Origin: Gymnorhina tibicen
Taxonomy: Eukaryota; Chordata; Aves; Passeriformes; Artamidae
DNA length: 64,000 bases
Reading direction: 5' to 3'
NCBI GenBank assembly: GCA_013399875.1
Contig: VXAZ01004553.1
Location: 930,001-994,000 of the forward strand
Every line of letters starts with the position of its first letter. Position 1 is the first letter of the stretch. The translations under genes were made by a program, and so were the position numbers. Positions 12,785 to 26,706 of the stretch are shown in pieces. The notes under the pieces were generated by a model. The model was not told the origin of the DNA. It saw nothing but the letters and a program-made list of their open reading frames with translations, and did not search any database.

Positions 12785-13900
12785 GGAATCATGGAATTCT
12801 TAGTACTGGAAAAGAGGTTTAAGATCATTGAGTCCAGCCAGCACCACCACAATTTTCGCCATTAAACCATGTCCTCAAGTACCATTTCTACACATTTTTG
12901 GAGCTCTTCCAGGGATGGTGTCTCCACCATTTCCCCAGGCAGTCTGTTCCCATGTTTTACAACCCTTTCTGTGAAGAAATTTTTCCTGACATCCAATCTA
13001 AGCCCTCTCATGTGCATCTTGGGGCCACTTTTCTTGTCCTGTCACTGGCTGCCTGGGAGAAGAGGCCGATCCCCACCTGCCTACACCCTCCTTTCAGGCA
13101 GTTGTGAAGAGGGATAAAGAGACCCCTGAGTCTCCTTTTCTCCAGGCTAAACACCCCCAGCTCCCTCAGCTGCTCCTCATAGGACGTACCCTCTAGACCT
13201 TCCCAGATCCATTGCTCTACTCTGGACACCTCCAGCCCCTCAATGTCCTTCCTGAAGTGAGGGGCCCAGAACTGGACACAGCACTCGAGGTGTGGCCTCA
13301 CCAGTGCTGAGTGCAGGGGGACAGTCACTGCCCTGCTCCTGCTGGCCACACTGTTGCTAATACGGGCCAGGATTCCACTGCCCTTCTTGACCACCTGGGC
13401 ACACCTGGCTCATGTTCAGCTGCTCTCAACCAGCACCCCCAGGTCCTTTCCAGCCTGGCCCTTTCCAGCCACTCCTCCCCCAGACTGTAGCTCTATCTGG
13501 GGTTGTTGTGACCCAAGAGCAGGACCCAGTCCTTGGCCTTGTTGCACCTGACACCTTTGGGCTTGGCCCATCCATCCAGCCTTTCCAGATCCCTCTGCAG
13601 GGCCTTTCTGCCCCCCCAGCAGATCAACACTCCTGCCCAGCTTAGGGATATCTTTGCAATTGCTGAGTGTGCACTCAATCCCCTCATCCAGATCATCAAT
13701 AAAGATACTGAGCGGGATTGGGTCCAACACCGAGCCCTGCGGACACCACTAGTGACAGTCCCCAGCTGGATGTAACTCCATCCACCACCACTCTCTGGGC
13801 CAGGACACCCAGCCAGGTTTTACCCACTGAAGAGTGCACCTGTCCAAGCCATGGGAAGCCAGGACCTGCAAAGCAATTCCTTGGAGCACCTGTATTACAG
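12785..13900 (-). mobile_element. CR1 LINE, 5'-truncated and degenerate
   Basis: On the minus strand this is the 3' part of a CR1 non-LTR retrotransposon. Fragments of the reverse transcriptase C-terminal half are readable but frameshifted. They are, in order, [10 protein letters not shown] near 13790, [14 protein letters not shown] near 13690, [10 protein letters not shown] near 13425, [19 protein letters not shown] near 13290, and [19 protein letters not shown] near 13150. The 3' end at 12785-12800 reads AATTCCATGATTC, the decayed form of the CR1 terminal ATTCTATGATTCT motif. The element lies in intron 2 in the same orientation as PPFIBP2. Multiple frameshifts and the 5' truncation show it is an old dead copy. 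Confidence 0.93.
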
Positions 13901-16900
13901 TCTCCCTAGTGATTTTGGGTATAGTTTACTGCCCATCAGATTGTAAAAGACAATAATATGAAAAGCTTCCTGGAACTATTCCAAATCAGCTGTTTCTCCT
14001 GGTTCTAGAAAAAGAAAAGAAAAAGAGAGTTTTCCATAATTTTTTTTTCATCAAAAAAATTCCGTCACCTGCTTTAGCTTCTTCATTTTTATTTTCTGAA
14101 TCTCTCTTTGGAACATGCTCACTGCTTTAATATGAACACAATATTGGTAGCTGCTGGAAAGTTCCAAGTGTCTAAGTATCACTTGCATGATCCTGTCATT
14201 ACTGAATCCTTTTCCGAGAAAAGGACTCAAATTTTCCGTCTTACGTGACACAAAAAAAAATCAGACTTTGGAGAACAATTCAATAGCTTTGATTTAAAAT
14301 GGAGATAATCAGCAAAAATACAAAAGGACATTGCAAGAAATGTTGGTCAGTTGATGTTCTCCTCGTGTGTGGCTTTTCAGCACCAAGCTTCTCCAACACA
14401 GCTAATTTTAATCCAAACCCCACCAACTTCTGAAGTTGGTCAGCAAGCTATTACTCAGAAATTTGTCACAATCACCATGGATCTCATCCTGGGCTGTGGA
14501 GGGGGGAGGAGCTGGGAAAAGAAACCTGGCAGTCAGTTAAAGTGGTGACTTGTAAGCTTTTTCAACAAGTCACCCGCCTCTTTGAGGAGACAGATTATGT
14601 CATAACCCTCCTCTCTTCTTCACTCACATGAATCACCTTCAGCTCCCCTCATAAATGAATAGGATGCCTGTGGCAATGATAGTGCTTGTATTAATGAGGA
14701 AGATTAGGGACATGCTTGATGTATTGCCTTTTGTTGAAGTTTAGAAGCTGAAAACGAGGAGTATGGCCAGCAGAGTCCAGCCAGCCAGCTTTGCCCCAAA
14801 CCACCGCACAGACCACAGTATTACATTTCAACACAAGAAAATGTGGACTGTAGACTCTTCCCAGCCTACTTGCAGTTGATAACATTTAGAAGTGTATGGT
14901 CTTTCCACATCTGTAGTACTCTTTTTGGTCAGTAGAATTATGTTCTGAGTCACAGGGAGTTGTATTATGAAGTGGTGAGTGAGCAGCTTACACAGTAAAC
15001 ATCTTTATTTGCATCTGACTATGGATGCGATACAAATTTAATCTTCTTGGCATGTTAGTGCTACCTCAGATACACACCCATCTCAACGTATGTGCATTCC
15101 CTCAGTTACCTGAGAGGAGGAGGAGAAGGCTGGAACATGATTTCTGGATCTATAATTCTTGCCTTTCATCTGAAGGCAATTAGTAAATCAACAGCAGGGT
15201 TTTTTATTTGCCATTGTTACTGGTTGGTTAAATGAAAGTGGCAGTCACTTGGAAAAAGCTGACAGTGCATAGTCTGAAACTAAGCAAAGACAAAGCTAGG
15301 TAAATTTGGTAGTCCTTAAAACAAAAGAATTTTAAACAAATATTTTTATTTTATCTGGATAATTCTTTTGAAAGCTAATACTTTTTTTTCTCCTCCAGAC
15401 AGTTACATCACTTAAAGGAAAACATCCTTACAGAAGTCATAAGATTTTCACCTTCAATATCTTGAATTTAATGGCATATCATGGGTTTGACCACTCCACC
15501 TCTTGCTAGTACATGTTAAGAACCTCCTCCAGAAAAAAAGGAAGGCATAAAACCAAAGTACACCAATTTCAGGCCAGCCATCAGCTGTGAATATTAGCAT
15601 TTATATTTATCATTTTTAGCTATAACTACATGTCTACATACCAAAATGTGGGATGTGCCATTGTTATTTGGAATGGTGTCTTCCAATGAAAGGGGGGGGG
15701 GTGGAAAGATAAGAATAAATCAACAGGATGACACGAAATTTTACATGAATCCTCTAACCCAAATCCCTTGGGAGAACAAAAGATTGTTTGCTAAACACGA
15801 GACTCTCTCAGGTAGTGAGGATATCTCAGGTCCCTTGGTTTGCAACAGAAATTTTCAACGTTGACAGATCCCCACTCAGGCCCTGTGAAGGAACCCAGTG
15901 TTAATCACACGCAGAACACTTCCCCCAAACTGCCCACACTGCTTTATGAGGACTGTGCTGCTGCCCAAGCCGCGGAGCTAAAAGCACACTGTGTATACAC
16001 CAGAAACTTTCCCTATCCTCCTTCCTTGGCTCTGTCCACCCGCTCTCAGGTTTTGCTGCCCACTTTGTCCATCCCTCTGGCCATTCTTGGCCCGGTATTT
16101 CCACAGGTCATGTTAACACCAATAAAGTCCAATGGAAAGAACTGAAGTGTGGTGACAAATTATTTCAGTTTGATTTAAATATTACTTTTTCCCCTGCTGC
16201 TGTTGCAAGATGCTACTGTGCACATTATGCTACAAGACTTCTGCTTAAAACCAGACCCTCTGTTCTAAGCATCTGAAAATAGCAGTCGTATCTGTTGTTT
16301 TGCCTGCCTGGGTCTCATGATTTTTGTTTTTGTTTGCTGCCCTAACCCAGTCCAAACCACAGATACCACACAAATCTAGCCTAGCCAACCCCTGCAACAT
16401 CAAAACTCATCTGGGTCTCTGAAGTGATTTCTGCTAATGATGAAATTTGAGCCAGCTCTGGCATACTTCACCAAGGCTTTATGGAAGTCTGTTGCAGTTA
16501 TTCGCTGTTAAATGCCATGTGTTACTCTGAAAGCAACTCATAATTTTATTATCAGCCAAAGAGCAACAGTTTATGATTGCAGGAACTGAAATCTTTATAT
16601 GCTGTAACAGTCAGTGCCAGACGTGGGATTCTTGTTCAAAAGAATTGAACAAGCAACTTAGCTTGTTTCAACTTTCTCGTTTTTTAAATCACTTGTTGAA
16701 GGAATTTGGGAGCAGACTGCTTAAGTTCTCCTGGGAACAATGCAAGATCATTTTCAGTCCTCCTCCCTTCCCCCACATGTGCTCACCCATTTAAAGAGCT
16801 TGCAAGGAAAAGCAGCAGTATTGATATTCTCTTTTATGTACCTGACATGCAACTGCAGCAGGAGCATTATTAATTCCTGTGAAATCTCGTGCTACTCTTG

Positions 16901-19876
16901 AACACAGTATCCTTTCTGAGCACAGTCCGCCAGCTGATAGCAGCACACCTTATTAACCTTTTTGTTAGCAAACCTGTCTTTACAGAAACAAAATTTGCCC
17001 CAGGAAGCAGGAGTGGCAGACATGCCGTATCCATACCCTCATTTAAATAGCAAATTAATAAGTGAGCTCAAAATACACTTTTTAAAAGAGGTAATTAGCT
17101 TTAACTGCGCAGAGCACAGGTTAAAATAATAGTATAATGTTACCAGCAGCTACTTCCTGTTGCCTCTTCACTATCCACTCACTTCCCATTTAATCCCCTC
17201 CACAGACACGCTGCAGAAATGTGAAAATTTCCAGAACTTGATGCAAATATCTGGTAAATAAACGTCAGGATTCTCAAGCTCTTATTAAAGACTGACACAT
17301 CATTAATATTTTACACTTATTCAAGAAACTACCTGAAATAAATATTCCTAATCACATTCCACATTAGTATTGACAGATATTTTATGTTTATACAGCTAGT
17401 AAAAACCCAAGAGTGCGTGTGCATATGTATTCATGTGTGTATACATATAAACAGGCAAGAATTTGCAGGAAAAGTGCACACAGATTAAAATAGATTTTAA
17501 AAGGATAAGGAGAGGATGTTCTTCTTTTGTGACACACAATTAAATCCATATTCTAATTTAAAAACCAGCCTACTCTGAGGGATCTATTCACATCCCACTC
17601 ATGGATTTTTCTAACACTGAAAAATAAATACTTAGAACATAAAAAAAATCTAAACGCTGACAAAAACAAAGTGATTTTTTTCAAGGTGATGAGAGAACTG
17701 CACAAACCTACTTTTTTTTAAAAGGAAGACAAAAACAATCTCATGCAGTTAATTTACATTTGGGCAGTTCATCACAGAACGAATAGCCCTGCCTTTTAAA
17801 AAACCCCATCTGTTTAGCAGAGTAACATGCACAGAAGAAAATCACCACCATTTTTACCCGAGACAAAGGCATCCCAAGAGGTCTCACACAGCTACCCCGA
17901 TGGAGAATCACTTAAGTGAAGAGCTAGTGCAGAAAACTTTTCCCTTTAAAGCACAACACGGTGAACAACACCCTCTCCTCTCCTTTGCTATACGTTACCA
18001 TGCAGGATTTGCTTTGTTGCACTGCAATCCCCAGAAAGCACAAGCACTTGCCAGGATCTATTGCCATTTGCTCAAAGTTTGACCCTAGAGTTTCATTTTT
18101 AAAGACAAAGACAGCTGATTTTCTCCCCCCTCCCTAAGCCTGCTCCTCCTACACCAAGACACGTCTTTAATTCACTTCTCATGAAGAAACTCACACCATT
18201 TAAAGTCTGAGGCACTGAATGAGTTTCCCTTCGCCAAGCTGAGAATTCTGACTAAGATTTTGCTAAATGTGCATTTAGAAAGAGAAAACAAAGCCCAGCA
18301 AATCACTTACCCTTTTTAGCCACGTGAAGTGCTTGTAAATATCAATCTCACCATCCATGCTTTGGGCCCATCTCAGCAGTCACATTCCCAGGGTTAAAAG
18401 AAACTTTTGGAAGCAAGCGCTGTGCTTTGTTCTACGGGATATAGCTGTGATTTCTTCCCCTTTCAGCCCTCAACTTCTAAAATCTTCAATGCCTGGTCAT
18501 ATTTTAAGCTGAATCCCCTGCCCCTGTCCCACAGTCTTATCCCCAAGGCTTCTCACAGATGTATATATAACACGCAACTGTATAAACTTCAGGCTCCCCC
18601 CAAACATCTGGTTTTTTTAAACAGCAGATCGGTTAGCAGCAAGAACAATGCAACCCTCCTAAAAACATTAAAAATATAACTTCCTAAATGATCTTTAAAA
18701 AAGGATCTTTAAAGAACAGCATAAATCTGCAGGATCTGTTCCCCTTTAATGTTGAATAACAAGCTAAAAATTATTAAGCTGTCACTGAGAAACTATTCTC
18801 AAGTACTGCTTTCTCTGGCTTTCTGTTTCAAGAGTGGCTGGAACTCATTACCAAAGACCCCCTATTTCCTGTCTCTGTTCTACTCCCTGTTTATCATAAC
18901 ACTACTCAGCCTTCTCAATTTATTTCAGGCTCAGACTAAACCTAAAAATAAGTTCTGCTCTTTGAATTACTTGCCTGTCCTCTCAAAAGACATTATAAAA
19001 GGGGAGGAATTCAAGGACGATCCTGTGAATAAGATAATGATCCCATAAATACTGCTGTTGCCAAAGAGGCGATTTTCCATCTCAACAGAAGATGATGATA
19101 CCCTTCCAAGATATTTGTCTGTTCCTGCTGAAGCTGAAATCTCCCAGCATGGCAACTTTTCAAACTTGCAACACCAGGATAAACGCATATGCAACGCAAC
19201 GCTCTGGCAAGAAGGGAAGTTTAAAGTGTTGCCTGTTATTGCGGTGTCCTCTAGTGCCTCCACGCAGTAGTTATCCATGATTCTAATTTTTCCCAGTAAA
19301 CTCCAGTTTCCAGTGTTGTTTCTGCGCCTAGTTCAAAGTGGCTTTGGCCTTAAACCAGGCTGCTGATAGTTACACACACAAGGACAACCGCTTGGGCAAT
19401 GCCTCTTCAGACCCAAGCCCAGCTGTCCCCATGGAATCTTTGTGATGATCTCAGAACATTTACTTATCTCCTCATTGCCTTCAGATCCTACAGCCAAACT
19501 AACCCCTGGGTTCAAGGAGCAGTAAAGCAGCAGTTTGGAACAGCCAGTGTCAAAGCAGCCCATGGTATTAATGATATACACAAAAGACTCAAACTCTGAA
19601 GCTGTACAAAGCCTTTCTTACAGGGACCTGCCTCACTTAGGCACCTACCCATATTCCAGACTGGGGAAGTCACAGATACATGACAAAATTTCATCAAGGG
19701 GATGTGGGTTTCTAATATTCCAACCATTCTTGGTCCTTTGGACCTGATGGAGCTCTTCTCAGAACCTTGCATAACACAAAATAAGAGGGAAGGATATAAA
19801 CCCAGACTTTCAGTTCCCTTCATGCATTTATTATCTGTTCTTACTTAAAGTCACATGACAAGAAAAACATGACAAT

Positions 19877-19935
19877 TTTTATCTAGTCATTATTTTATCT
19901 AGTCATCATTTTATCTAGTATTTTTATCTAGTCTA
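19877..19935. repeat. Short tandem TTTTATCTAGT repeats
   Basis: Four copies of TTTTATCTAGT start at 19877, 19893, 19909 and 19922 (spacing 16, 16, 13). They form a small degenerate minisatellite in intron 2. Confidence 0.9.
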
Positions 19936-22900
19936 GGTCTTCTAAAGGTGCTGGGATACCTAAAATCACCAGTAAATGTGACAAGAAAAGAACTGTCCAT
20001 TTCCAAAAACAGTGCTACAAGGCAGATCTGAAGGGGACTTGGGTTTCCTTGTGCATAGAATATACTTATTTTATGCTGCCTGAAAGTGGATGAGAGCAGT
20101 TATTTCTTGAATAGCTCACACTACCTGGCAAAAATCTTAATATATCATCAATGGTCCATTAAATAAATAAAAAAAAAACCAACCCACTTAATAGAGTACA
20201 CTTCCCTGTGCATGAGAGCCCCTGTCAGGGCTGACAAGCTGGAGACTGAATAGAGGTTTTCTTGACACTAAACTTGAATGTCCAACAGTTTAAAGAATTT
20301 TTTTTCCCAAAAATCTTGTTATCTAATTATTGAGATTAACACATACATCAAACTTGATCTCACAGCATTGCATATCCCATAATACCACTTCTATGGTGCC
20401 TTAAGTTCCACATTTCATCCATTTCAAAACATAGGCTCTAAGACTCCCATTCAGTCTTACTCAGGGAAGAAGGAAATATCTCTTAAAACACTCCACCACA
20501 ATTTATCAGCTAATGATTGTGGTTTTAATTTTAAAATCTACAGAAAAACTGTGTTACTAACTTCCTAGTGCCCCAGTGTAGCATCTGCATTTAGGGTAGT
20601 ATCCATTTCTCCTTTTAAAGTTATTAAAAACGACAACATACCTTACTTCTGCCTTGTCATTTGTGCTGGATTTCATGCAAAGGCCTCTTGATTCCTGTTA
20701 GTCATTCTTCCTGATTAAAAGGTAAGTGTCTGAATTTTCTGCATCTTATCAGCCAGAATGTTGACAGCATACATTCCAGACAGTCACATGCTCACTGGGA
20801 GCCTGTCACCTGCATACTGAACTTTACATCCTGCTTGAGCTTTGGCCTGAAACCTTCAGAAACCAACTGAATGCTAATCAAGTGCCCCAGATTTGCTTGG
20901 AATGCTTTCCCATTTCGCTGGGAAAGCAGGTTAGCTTCTCTGGGCAGTGTGAAAATAAGGAAAATACATTGCAGCCTCAGGATTGCTTCATGAGGTTACC
21001 ACTGTAAGTTTTCCTTATTTTCAGGAGATCCGTGTCTGCGTGCAGCTCTTCACTGAGCACCAGTTTCTGTTTCAGTGGAGAATTTAAAAACAAAGAAGCA
21101 AAAGCCCCCCCCACTGCCACTGCAGAACCACCACCCTCAAGTGTTACCCCGCAGAGACTGGTCCAGCCTTTTCTCTCTTGCTCCGTCACACTGTTTATTT
21201 TCTCCGGTGCCGTCCCCAAAAGTAAAAGAACACACACATTATGGCAATACAAATGCAATGCAGGGCACTAAAATATTTCAAGTTGGCAAGGTTTATATAC
21301 TCCGTAAGCTGTGTGATAACCTATTAGGATTTCTTTGCCAATTCCATACTCCCATAGAAAACTGCTGACTACTGCCAGCCTTGATTGAACTAAAATCTCC
21401 ATTTGCAGGACACCAACGGTGCCAGCCCAAGACCTCGTGCTGATACACAACCCACAAACCCCACTCAGCTAAGTGAGCCATTACTTTTAGTCAGAGTGTC
21501 AAATACTTCAAACAAGCCTTGAAATCTCTTTCAAGTGGTAAACAAACACGCGACAAGAGCTTTGAAACTGAAAGCAAAAGTGCTTCATATGATCAGCTAC
21601 ACTCCTCGTGTCCCTTCATTCCAGACCATGAAGAGGCAAGAGAACATCCAGAAATCCCCTTAGAACCGTGGAGGGGAAGGCACTGTCTGGTGTTTTCCCT
21701 CTTCTACCAATGCTGAGCTGAGGAAGCACAGAGCTGTTTGCTTTTCCACCACTTTCCCCCCCTCTCTCTCCCACCCAGCTAAGGCCCAATGGACACTAAA
21801 AAACTATATTTATTAGCATTCTTTTAGCAATTTTACTTTTTATTTGTGATAAAATACAGGTTTTGGTGCAGCACAAATGCAAGTGGTCAGTTGTGTTCTT
21901 CTATTGCTGCTGAATCTCCCAGGAAATTAAAGGGCAAAGGAGCAGGGATCAGAGCAGTTCTCCAGGGCCTGGAGCATGGCACCTGTCTGCCTTTTCATTA
22001 AAAACTTATAGATTGTTCTGGTTTCAAATCCCATCAGCCTCTGAAAACACGAAAAGAACTTGCACTCGCTCTCTTAGGCCAAGGAATGCAGTGACCAGGT
22101 TTGCATCCTCCCAGCCTCATCAGGGGAGCCCAGTGAGGATGGACACGGTACAAAAATTTACTCATTCCCAAGAATGAGTATCAACTTTTCCTCCATCTAT
22201 TCCTCTGTGTTTTTTTTTTCCAAATTCTAGTGTCTGGGCTGCTTTGGAAACAAAGGGATTAGGACCAGATTTTAAAAGGGAAAATTTTTTCAGCATGACA
22301 ATTCACACGTGTCATTCTCATGGTGCAGAAAAATGTGAGAGTTTCAGACTGAAAAAAGAGAGAGAAAATATGCGAATTCTTGTGTATAAAGGAACTCAGG
22401 CCATTTGTGCAGAAGACAATGGAGGAAGAAATCTCTTTTACATGGCAAAAATGGCTTCAGGAATCTAGATAAAATATTTCCAGCAAGAAAATTTGTCTCA
22501 GAGTCTTAATCGTGACTAACTGATAATGCCTACGTGACAGAGAAAGAAGAAGCTCTTGGAACAAAATGAAAAAAATACACTGCATTCTGTCGATGAGCAC
22601 ATTTGCTTTGCCTGTGATAATTAAAAAAAATAAACAATATCCTGGGAAACAGACAAGAAATAACATTTTGCAGATGCACAAACAAATAATCCTTTCCCAG
22701 CATAAGAGGCACTCAAACCTAATGGTTTAATTATTTGATTAAAATCTGCATTTTGGAATTAAATAGACTTAGATGGCCGTTAGTTCCACGTGGTGGTTAA
22801 CCCTTACCCTTATTCCGTACTGGGGGTGAGAGGAGGTAATTCTTCCAGCAGGTGCTGACATCCCTGGAGCCATTCCCATACCACATATCCCCAGCACCGC

Positions 22901-25900
22901 CGTGTCCTTTCTGGTCACTGCTCAAGCAATAAGCAGCTCCCTTCCCTTGGCTGGCACAAGGAATGTAGTGCTGGTTCTTAGATGCAGCTACTGTCTGTTA
23001 ATTCATCCACAGACATTTGCACATTCTTGGCAGTTCCAAACATTCCTCTCCATGTGCTGAAACACTTTGTCCAGCCCAAGGTCTACAAGAGCTGTGACTT
23101 TCTTTTTTGCATGAAACTTATTTAGAACAGAAAGTAAGAAACCTGAGTACTCTGTCTTCACATAAAATCTAAAAAATATTTGCTACTTAACAGAGCAGCA
23201 AAATCACTGTGAATACTTCCCTCAGTTATATGCAAGAGTACACTGATATGTAAAGAAAAAAATTAAAGATACTTATTTACATCCTACCACACAACACATT
23301 ACAATAATTCAGGTTTAGTTTCCAGTCTGAAAGGTTTCAAAGCACTGCTGAAACTGCCAAACCTGCAGTAAATCAGTATATGAGCCATTTGAAACAGGAT
23401 ATTTACCAAATGTTTGCACACACACCAATAAAATTACCAGGTAACAGTTTGCCTCTCCTCACTATGATGTACATCATATTTTTCTCTTCTAAATTTCAGA
23501 ATGGAAAAAATTGTAGAAAAACCACCCAAAGCAGAATAAGCTGCAGATACACCTTTACAAGTCCTTATTTCTGATAAGGAATATACAAATATTCCTTTTT
23601 TTTTCTTAAGCATTTTGTTATTAAAGAAACTTAAGCCCGTTGTTTCCTACTTATGAAAAAGAGTAGGATGCCAACATGTTGTACAATATCTCTAAAATAA
23701 GTATATTTTTTTCTGTTTTTGAACAGTCACAAAAGCTGAAAAAACATTAAGTTGTATGTTAGTAGCATACTACTCCAAAAGAGAATGAAATAACTTTGTT
23801 GTGGGTACCACACTGCTATGTTTGTCACTAATAAGATTTAGCAAATGTCAACCTGTCCATCCAAATTCTGTGAAATGTGAATAAGGGTTATATACAGAAA
23901 TAATTCAAAGTTATGCCCTTCCTCTATTATTCAAATAATGCCTCCAAATCAGTACAGGGCCTTTAAAAATTAAATTTTGTCTCCAGTTTCTTTACATAAC
24001 CTCTACACCTTTTCTGTCAGCACCCTTGTTTAAGGAAATAATTATCTCTTACCAGCCTCTCTGTTAATTACTTTATGGAAAACATTTTCCAAAGTTTCCT
24101 GTAGCTCCACCTGGAAAATACATTTATGCATTAATGTTTTCTAAATGAATACAGTGTATAAGATTTAAATCAGTGGAAAGTAATGCAGCTGGAGATTCTA
24201 GTGACAGATCAGAAGGTGAGATGGAAAAGGGGCTCCATGCATAGCATCAGACACAAAAGAAAAGATGAACTAATGGGAAATTCAGCCACTCAGTGCAAAG
24301 GAAGGCACCGAAACCAACAGCTGAACGAGACTTGTACAGATGGAACTGAATAAATTGTATTAATGCTTTTGTAGGACAACATGCAATTTCTGTATAAAGT
24401 CATGGCTTCCTACGGAGAATTCCACTGACAGCATCAAGGTGTGGATAGGCCACGTAGCTGAGGATTGCACCTGAGGGCAAACTTCACTGTCTAAGTAGAG
24501 TACCTGGAAATCTTGGAAAACTTACATAAAAGTACAGGCCCTGCTGTTATAGCAGGAATATCGCCTGTCTTCCACGAGTACTCTGAGCCTCAGGCTGTGA
24601 CACAATCCCGTTTAAGCACTCCTGGTCATTGTAGTTTAAGGAGGCTCTGTTAAACATTGCTGATCAGTACAAGGGTGAAAGAAAATGCCATTTTTAGAAA
24701 GAGATCTAAACCAGCCCGATCCACTGGAAAGCTTTTTTAAACTTCTATTAGTTCTTCATGTAGAGGAGACTTTCTTACTTCTCCTGAGAGCTACCACAGT
24801 GAGCAGTCACAGTCAAAGCTTGTAGGGTTGATTCCCAGACAAAGCAACCACAGAACACTGGAAAAATTAGGCCTGGTTTAGAAAAATTCTATGCAAACTC
24901 TGTACACAATATCAGTTCCATTGTCTCCAAAGCATTCTAGTATTCCTAAATGGCTGATCACATGAAGGGCACTTCTCTGCTGGTTCTGGTGTACCGTGAA
25001 TTGCTCTGAAACACTTGGGGAACTCTGAGAGGACCAGATTTTCCCCTTCAGGGCTTCCTTGCATCATCAATTCATTGAAAAGGAGCTGGAGCACTGTGGA
25101 GGACTGGGACATTCAACTTTGAACTCCGAGTCCTTCTCAGGAAACACAACCCATCTAGTGTTTCAAGCTGGCAGAAATAAACACGGATGCTTACGGAGTG
25201 ACGGCTTTTCTGCGCTGTCCCGGGCAGGCTCCACTGCTCCATTTTCCATCTAACATGTGTTAATATCACTTGGCAGTGGGGAGATCCAGCTATAAATAGC
25301 TCCATCAGGACTCCCAGCAGCTGAGCTCCACAGTCAGATCCACCAGCAGATAAATACACTGGCTTTAACTGGCGTTGCTCAGAATACATTCCCTTCCCAC
25401 TCAGCTGTTGCTGAAAAATGCTATTGATGCTTTTATAAAAGCGTGTTTTCAAGTACATGGAAGTGCCCTGAACTCAGTCATTTTCTGCCTCTGTTCTGGA
25501 CGGATAACCCTGTGAAATGAATCTTAGACAAAAGTGAAATAGAGACACCAGTGATTAGGTTTCAGCAGAGCACTTTTAACACATGCTTAAAATAAAACTT
25601 TGAAGTGACTTCAAAACGCCACAAGCTCCATGAAGTCAGAATTCTGAACTGGGCTTTACTGTTTTAATTCAAGTCTTTGTGAAGATACTGGGGAAAATAT
25701 TCCTTGATTTTAACCCACAGTGGAAACAGTCTCTTTTGAACATTAATAATGAGCAAATAGCAATCAAGACTGTAAGGACTTGATCCTGTTTCTGCTAAAA
25801 AGTCTCTGGTTTTACCACTAAAGCATAGATCTTGAAAAGAAACAAAGCACAGCACATATCATAAGGCAAATCACATTCTATTAAAAATTGCCTCTACCAC

Positions 25901-26646
25901 AGGTTCCTCTACTATTTCTTCTGCTCTTCTATCCATTTCCTCAAACTGAGAACATTTAGAAAGATTTTCAGAGTCAAACTTCCAAAAAACCTTCGGATAA
26001 TCAGGAAAATTCTAATGAGTTTTCAAGAATCAGCATTTTAAGGCTCGGTATATAAAGCTACATGATGGAGTGGTTTGCTTTAAATATAGATGTTCCACTA
26101 GGAGGAAGGTCATGTTTTGCAGTCCTGAAAATGAGGTTTTTACTCGTGCTTAAGAACAACTGTAAGAAGACCAGTGTTCCTCTTTACTCAGAAAAGGATT
26201 CCACAAAGGTGGATAGAATAAAACCCAGAACGAACAGCGTGGAAATTCATTTAGAGTTATGAAACTGAAATAAGACACATTCTCCCATAGTTCACAAAGC
26301 CAAACACAGTCATTTGTCACTGCAGCAGTTAATTTTTAATGCTGAAATTACTATCTGCTTTGTGATAGGTCACGTGGCCACTGGCAATACTAAAATATTT
26401 AACAAGAAACATTGATGCTATCCCACCAAGTTGTTTTGTATGAACTTGCCCTGGTAATCCCTAGGTCTTTGTACTCTGTTTTTAAGGCCAAAAGATTTTC
26501 TTCAAGGCAAAATTTTTAATACAATCCTTAAGTAGTTAAAAGTCTATAATTAATCATGTTTTCTTCTGTTTTAGGCTTGTCAAAAGATTTGTGCAACTAC
26601 AGCAACTATAAAATCCTCATTCTATGAGACATAGAATCTTTCTAAA

Positions 26647-26706
26647 TTCAAACCTATTTCATCTGTCTCAAACCTATTTGTCAAACCTATTTAATCTGTC
26701 TCAAAG
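26647..26706. repeat. Small CAAACCTATTT direct repeats
   Basis: Three copies of CAAACCTATTT alternate with ATCTGTCT segments, a local slippage duplication in intron 2. Confidence 0.85.

Noticed and set aside
13008..13730. Open frames resembling a polymerase
   Set aside because: They are frameshifted fragments of a CR1 reverse transcriptase, annotated as a mobile element rather than as host genes.
25288..25302. CTATAAATAG, a strong TATA-box match in intron 2
   Set aside because: A palindromic TATA-like string is common in AT-rich DNA, and no leader, splice donor or coding frame follows it on either strand.
25072..25458. 128-codon minus-strand open frame in intron 2
   Set aside because: No recognisable domain and no exon-like boundaries; it overlaps other open frames on the plus strand, as expected by chance.
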